Origin: Limnohabitans sp.
GTDB taxonomy: Bacteria; Bacteroidota; Bacteroidia; Flavobacteriales; Flavobacteriaceae
DNA length: 37,171 bases
NCBI GenBank assembly: GCA_030053945.1
Contig: JASGCW010000028.1
Span: 1 to 37,171 of the forward strand
Direction: 5' to 3'
Notes under the pieces: model-generated
The model's database searches: none
Told to the model about the DNA's origin: nothing
Seen by the model: only the letters and a program-made list of their open reading frames with translations
Part shown: piece by piece, positions 36,352 through 37,171 of the stretch
How positions within the stretch are numbered: the stretch's first letter is position 1
How the letters are laid out: each line of letters opens with the position of its first letter
Position numbers and translations under genes: made by a program

Positions 36352-36430
36352 TTTTAGATTTTTAGATTTCAGAAATTAGATATTTTACATAACTCTTCTG
36401 AATTCTAAACTCTAAATTCTAAATATTTTT
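36352..36430 (+). repeat. Repeat spacer between ftsX and the DUF3098 gene
   Basis: TTTTAGATTTTTAGATTTCA (36352-36371) is an imperfect inverted partner of TCTGAATTCTAAACTCTAAA (36397-36416), followed by another TTCTAAA. The unit TCTAAA(T/C) repeats in tandem. The transcript could fold into a long AU hairpin between the two genes. Confidence 0.6.
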
Positions 36431-36431
36431 T

Positions 36432-36668
36432 ATGGAAAATACTAAACACGAATTTCTTTTTGATAAACTTAATTACAAACTACTTATTGCTGGTATTCTT
36501 GTTATAACGTTTGGTTTTATACTTATGTCTGGTGGCGGAAGTGAGAACCCTAATGTATTTAATGAAGATATTTTTAATTTTAGAAGAATCCGATTAGCTC
36601 CTACTGTAGTTTTAATAGGATTTGGGGTTGTGATATATTCAATTTTTAAAAAAGAAAAATCTAAATAA
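36432..36668 (+). CDS. DUF3098 small membrane protein
   Basis: 78 residues with two membrane segments (about 16-33 and 56-72) joined by a conserved loop (MSGGGSENPNVFNEDIFNFR, 32-51; then RIRLAPTV). The loop and spacing match DUF3098, a Bacteroidota family of unknown function that usually sits between ftsX and uppP. Probably co-transcribed with ftsX across the 80-bp repeat spacer. The expected uppP does not follow within the next 500 bp, where MITE-like DNA lies instead. Confidence 0.9.
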   Translation: MENTKHEFLFDKLNYKLLIAGILVITFGFILMSGGGSENPNVFNEDIFNFRRIRLAPTVVLIGFGVVIYSIFKKEKSK

Positions 36669-36673
36669 ATAAT

Positions 36674-36773
36674 CTCTCGGGACTGTAAAACAGAATTTCT
36701 CTACGAATAAGAAAAATTATAAATCAAAACAAAAAACAAAATAAATAAAGAATCCTGTTTTTACAGCCGAGAC
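36674..36773 (+). mobile_element. MITE-like element, complete copy
   Basis: About 100 bp bounded by imperfect terminal inverted repeats: left CTCGGGACTGTAAAACAG, right CTGTTTTTACAGCCGAG. The interior is AT-rich and non-coding. No clear target-site duplication is seen. The ends (G-ACTGTAAAACAG) resemble termini of IS256-like elements, but I cannot confirm this. Confidence 0.6.
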
Positions 36774-37085
36774 AAAAATGGTTTAATAGTTGTTTATTTC
36801 TATTCTTGGATTAACATTGCTAAGTTGCACATTTTGAATCATTTAAATACAACGGTTTTCAGGGGGAGGTCCATTTTTTTAGTAAAGCACAAATAATTTT
36901 CAATGTAATAAGGAATTATAGCATTTATCTATCCTGACTGTTAAACATAAAACTTATGAAGTAGGCATATAAAAAATTACCCTAGATAAACCCAATACTA
37001 AAGTCATATAAATAATAGAAAGCAATTTTAGTTTTTAGATATTCAAAATCTATACAGGAAAGGAATAAAAATCCTAATCAGAATA
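36774..37085. other. Gene-less spacer between the two MITE-like copies
   Basis: About 310 bp without a start-containing frame of useful length on either strand. A short GC patch CAGGGGGAGGTCC lies at 36860-36872. Nothing else is recognised. Confidence 0.5.
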
Positions 37086-37171
37086 CTCTCGGAACTGTAA
37101 AACAGAATTGCTCTATGAATAAGAAAAATTATAAATCAAAACAAAAAACAAAATAAATAAAGAATCCTGTT
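37086..37171 (+). mobile_element. MITE-like element, copy cut by the window end
   Basis: 86 bp match 36674-36759 with three mismatches, then the window ends inside the right terminal repeat. Same orientation as the first copy, 412 bp further on. Here CTCTATGAATAAG contains an ATG opening a 13-codon frame (MNKKNYKSKQKTK), which is ACG in the first copy; it could be the remnant of a transposase start. Confidence 0.6.

Noticed and set aside
36674..36773. Integron attC site
   Set aside because: The inverted ends lack the RYYYAAC/GTTRRRY core sites, and the DNA between copies has no gene cassette.

Overview
The window reads as a chromosomal segment of a Flavobacterium-like member of the Bacteroidota. 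The DNA is AT-rich. Several genes are preceded by the TAnnTTTG promoter element typical of this phylum. Three proteins end in type IX secretion (T9SS) sorting domains, and there are PorP/SprF, TonB-dependent receptor and DUF5689 proteins. I identify about twenty protein-coding genes, one broken gene, and no rRNA or tRNA gene.

Layout. 1-2150: an orphan PcfJ-domain gene (minus strand), then a gene-poor stretch holding two tandem minus-strand terminators and a candidate small transcript with a 26-codon ORF. 2151-5469 (minus): an ALDH7-type aldehyde dehydrogenase, 3-hydroxyanthranilate 3,4-dioxygenase, and a secreted endonuclease/exonuclease/phosphatase-fold enzyme. 5599-10398 (plus, divergent): a TonB-dependent receptor and two surface lipoproteins (choice-of-anchor-J-like; DUF5689), which look like an outer-membrane uptake operon. 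10753-20192 (minus): a T9SS surface-protein operon made of a 2191-residue adhesin-like protein with a type B sorting domain, a PorP/SprF-family partner and an OmpA-family protein. 20363-29523: hflX, an aspartoacylase-family zinc enzyme, a T9SS-secreted subtilisin-like protease, a GNAT acetyltransferase pseudogene, a YugP-like membrane metallopeptidase, and a second type A T9SS cargo protein. 29586-36668: a lone DUF262/DUF1524 (GmrSD-like) gene 10 bp behind leuS, leuS itself, a PAP2 phosphatase, and ftsX-DUF3098. 36669-37171: non-coding DNA with two near-identical copies of a MITE-like element.

How the parts fit together. The strongest functional unit is the adhesin/SprF/OmpA operon: type B cargo generally needs a SprF-like partner, and here the two genes are separated by a perfect 16-bp inverted repeat. 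The adhesin carries five tandem 249-bp repeats with no length variation and a second, dispersed domain duplication. The second unit is the divergent nuclease-like enzyme plus TonB receptor and lipoproteins, which suggests extracellular processing followed by import.

The most unusual signals are repeat-derived. leuS, an essential gene, contains three short in-frame segments that look like dispersed intergenic repeats translated into peptide loops. The ftsX-DUF3098 operon has a repeat spacer between its genes and a MITE pair after it. The GNAT gene is broken at an A9 run. I could run no database search or folding calculation; product names rest on motifs read by eye.
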